Of a stretch of DNA of 64,000 nucleotides, positions 62,280 to 64,000 are shown one piece after another (the stretch's first letter is position 1; each line of letters opens with the position of its first letter). The position numbers were made by a program, and so were the translations under genes. Source of the DNA: Rallus limicola. Taxonomy: Eukaryota; Chordata; Aves; Gruiformes; Rallidae. The stretch lies in contig JAKCOZ010000009.1 in assembly GCA_022605955.1 (NCBI GenBank), positions 1,178,001 through 1,242,000 of the forward strand. The letters run 5' to 3'. The notes below the pieces were generated by a model that did no database searches, had not been told where the DNA came from, and saw nothing but the letters and a program-made list of their open reading frames with translations.

Positions 62280-62900
62280 ATAATAGCAGGGTGCTCTTGC
62301 AGCTCAGAAGGGTGATGGGATCCTGGGCTCCATCAGCAGAGGGGTGGCAGCAGGGACAGGGAGGGGATTGTCCCTCTCTACTCTGCCTTCCTGAGGCCCC
62401 AACACAAGAAAGATGTGGGGCTGTTGGAGAGGGGTCAGAGGAGCCATGGAGATGCTCAGAGGGCTGGAGCAGCTCCTCTATGGAGAGAGGCTGAGGGAGC
62501 TGGGCTGGGTCAGCCTGGAGAAGAGAAGGCTGTGGGGGGACCTCATTGCAGCCTGCCAGTCCCTGAAGGGAGCAGAGGAACAGGAGGGGAATCAGCTTGT
62601 TCAAGGGCAGAGCCTGGCAGGACAAGGGGGATGGAGTGAAGCTAAAGGAGGGAAGGTTTAAATTGGATATTAGGGGGAAGTTTTATACAGAGAGAGTGGT
62701 GAGGGGTGGCAGGGGCTGCCCAGAGAGGGGGTGGGTGCCCCATCCCTGGGGGTGTTCAAGGCCAGGTTGGCTGGGGCCCTGGGCAACCTTGTGTATCTCC
62801 AGGCCTGGAGGTTGGTGTCCCTGCCTGTATCAGGGGGTGGGAACTCTGTGATCCTTGGGGTCCCTTCCAACCCAGACCAGTCTGGGTGTCTATGATTCTA
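62280..62900 (+). mobile_element. CR1 LINE 3' end, family B, longest copy
   Basis: It begins within the ORF2 C-terminal region (gcagctcagaagggtgatgg, gaggggtggcagcagggaca) and enters the 3' UTR at about 62450 (gagatgctcagagggctgga). It runs through ggctgagggagctgggctgg, ctgcccagagagggggtggg and the family-B spacer at about 62800 to the terminus ggtgtctatgattcta. About 31 bp of the consensus seem to be missing near 62398-62400, where aggcccc meets caacacaag. 5' truncated. Confidence 0.95.
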
Positions 62901-64000
62901 CACACTGGAAAGGCACATGGAGCGTTCAGATTAGCAGCATCCCAACCACAGCTGAGTTTCAAGTTTGGTCTCTGTCGTGGTGCAGGTATCATTTCTGAAG
63001 GAAGATGCTCCTGCACGTGCCGGTGAGCAGTTTGCTCAGGCATGATGTCATGTCTCGATCGACACTGTCCAGGTGATTAAGTTTGATTAATGCATTGATG
63101 GGGATTACTGCAAAATGAGGAAGCACATTTATTCACAATCTAAAAACTAAATGACTCACTAAGATACTTTAGATTTTACTTTACAGGCACAGGCCTTGGA
63201 AAACCTCTATGGAGCCCTACTAAAATGAGTGGATGTGCATCATTAATTTTAAGCAGCACCTCCTCTGGCTTCAGTGATAAATTCAGATGCAGAATGTGCC
63301 TGTTGCAAACCATTTCTCTAAGACCTGCTTTTGAGATACCTTTTGATTTTCCCGTTGTGGGCATGTCTGTAGACCTTAGATATTTGGTCATCTTTTGAAA
63401 GTGCAGGCAGCTATAAGCCTAGGAACAGCTCTGGAAACTGGGCTTCTCTGGGTAAGAGATAATTCACTAGAACAATACCCACAGCTGTCTGCTGGCCATG
63501 CAAACCCTCCTGGCAGGAGGCTGCAGGGAAAGATAACATTTCACTACATGTCCTTAAATCATGTTTCCAGAACAGCAGCATAACTCAGACTTGCAGTATC
63601 AGGAAACTTCCATTAAGATGTGCTGTATAAAGAAATCCCCTCACCTCTAAAACACAGGACCTTTCTAAAGGTGTGCCCTAACACCAAGAACAAACAGAAA
63701 GGGAACGTACCCCCTTCAAAGGACTTAGAACATTCTAAGGAAGCCAAAAGAACTGCCTGAAATGTGATATGGCTGAAATCTAAGCTTACACTTCTGTCTC
63801 CTGAAAAAAAATTAGTCTTTAATGATGGGAGATAGTCAAAACTGAAATTAGGATCCTTTAATATCAGTCAGGCATATCGGTTCAGTTGAGACTGAGGAGG
63901 TGCTGGGCACTGCTCTCTGCTCCATTTGTTTAATGCACTCTCCAATATTATTTTCATCACTGTGGAGTCTGAGTCCTTTTCAGAAGGGCATTTAAAGCCA
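62901..64000. other. Unique non-coding stretch to window end
   Basis: No gene or repeat recognised. A cluster of TAAT/ATTA-type homeodomain half-sites lies at 63072-63108. Confidence 0.45.

Noticed and set aside
1..64000. CRISPR arrays, operons, riboswitches, bacterial-type features, nuclear mitochondrial insertions, rRNA or viral coding genes
   Set aside because: None were seen. The window is vertebrate, no regularly spaced repeats or mitochondrial or rRNA motifs were noticed, and the LTRs have no adjoining gag, pol or env sequence.

Overview
This window reads as non-coding DNA from a bird, probably a neoavian. No protein-coding, rRNA or tRNA gene could be supported. The avian call rests on many fragments of CR1 (chicken repeat 1), the dominant avian non-LTR retrotransposon, on both strands, plus LTR fragments with a U3/promoter layout I associate with avian endogenous retroviruses. 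The sequence between repeats is AT-rich, CpG-poor and full of A- and T-runs, as in a macrochromosomal intergenic or long-intron region. The longest reading frames (about 100-176 codons) overlap repeats or look like chance.

Layout. 1-7 kb: unique sequence with an internally deleted CR1 that keeps a readable reverse-transcriptase stretch (1535-2115, minus), a CR1 tail (3060-3160) and a much older L2-like LINE remnant (about 3485-3830). 7-14 kb: a young CR1 (7005-7490), then a CR1 cluster at 10820-11645 in which a CR1 tail lies inside the endonuclease region of another copy; two small CR1 tails sit tail-to-tail at 13.9-14.1 kb. 14-29 kb: mostly unique, with a minus-strand LTR (18595-19033), three tails of a second CR1 family and one candidate spliced exon (28599-28750). 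29-36 kb: a dense repeat block (three abutting CR1 pieces at 29.3-30.1 kb, an LTR running into a CR1 at 31.6-32.4 kb, an ERV-associated GC-rich repeat at 33.4-33.9 kb, a young CR1 at 35.6-36.1 kb). 36-48 kb: mostly unique, one CR1 at 42.1 kb and a 40-bp tandem duplication. 48.5-50.2 kb: an unclassified probable repeat with a duplicated GC-rich module. 52-64 kb: CR1-rich again (52.1, 52.9, 55.3, 55.8, 56.4, 58.7 and 62.3 kb), with a (CTCTC)n microsatellite apparently grown from CR1 sequence.

CR1-derived sequence makes up roughly an eighth of the window by my tally, which is high for a bird. At least two tight families are present. One is represented at 7005, 35578, 42114 and 52870; the other at 20287, 25640, 26181 and 62280. 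Such abundance would fit a lineage with CR1 expansion, such as Piciformes, but this is inference. I found no evidence of a new gene system. The most checkable leads are the candidate exon, the composite repeat at 48.5-49.9 kb, the nested or rearranged CR1s and the LTR-CR1 junction. Family assignments are from memory, without a repeat library, and boundaries are approximate by about 5-30 bp.
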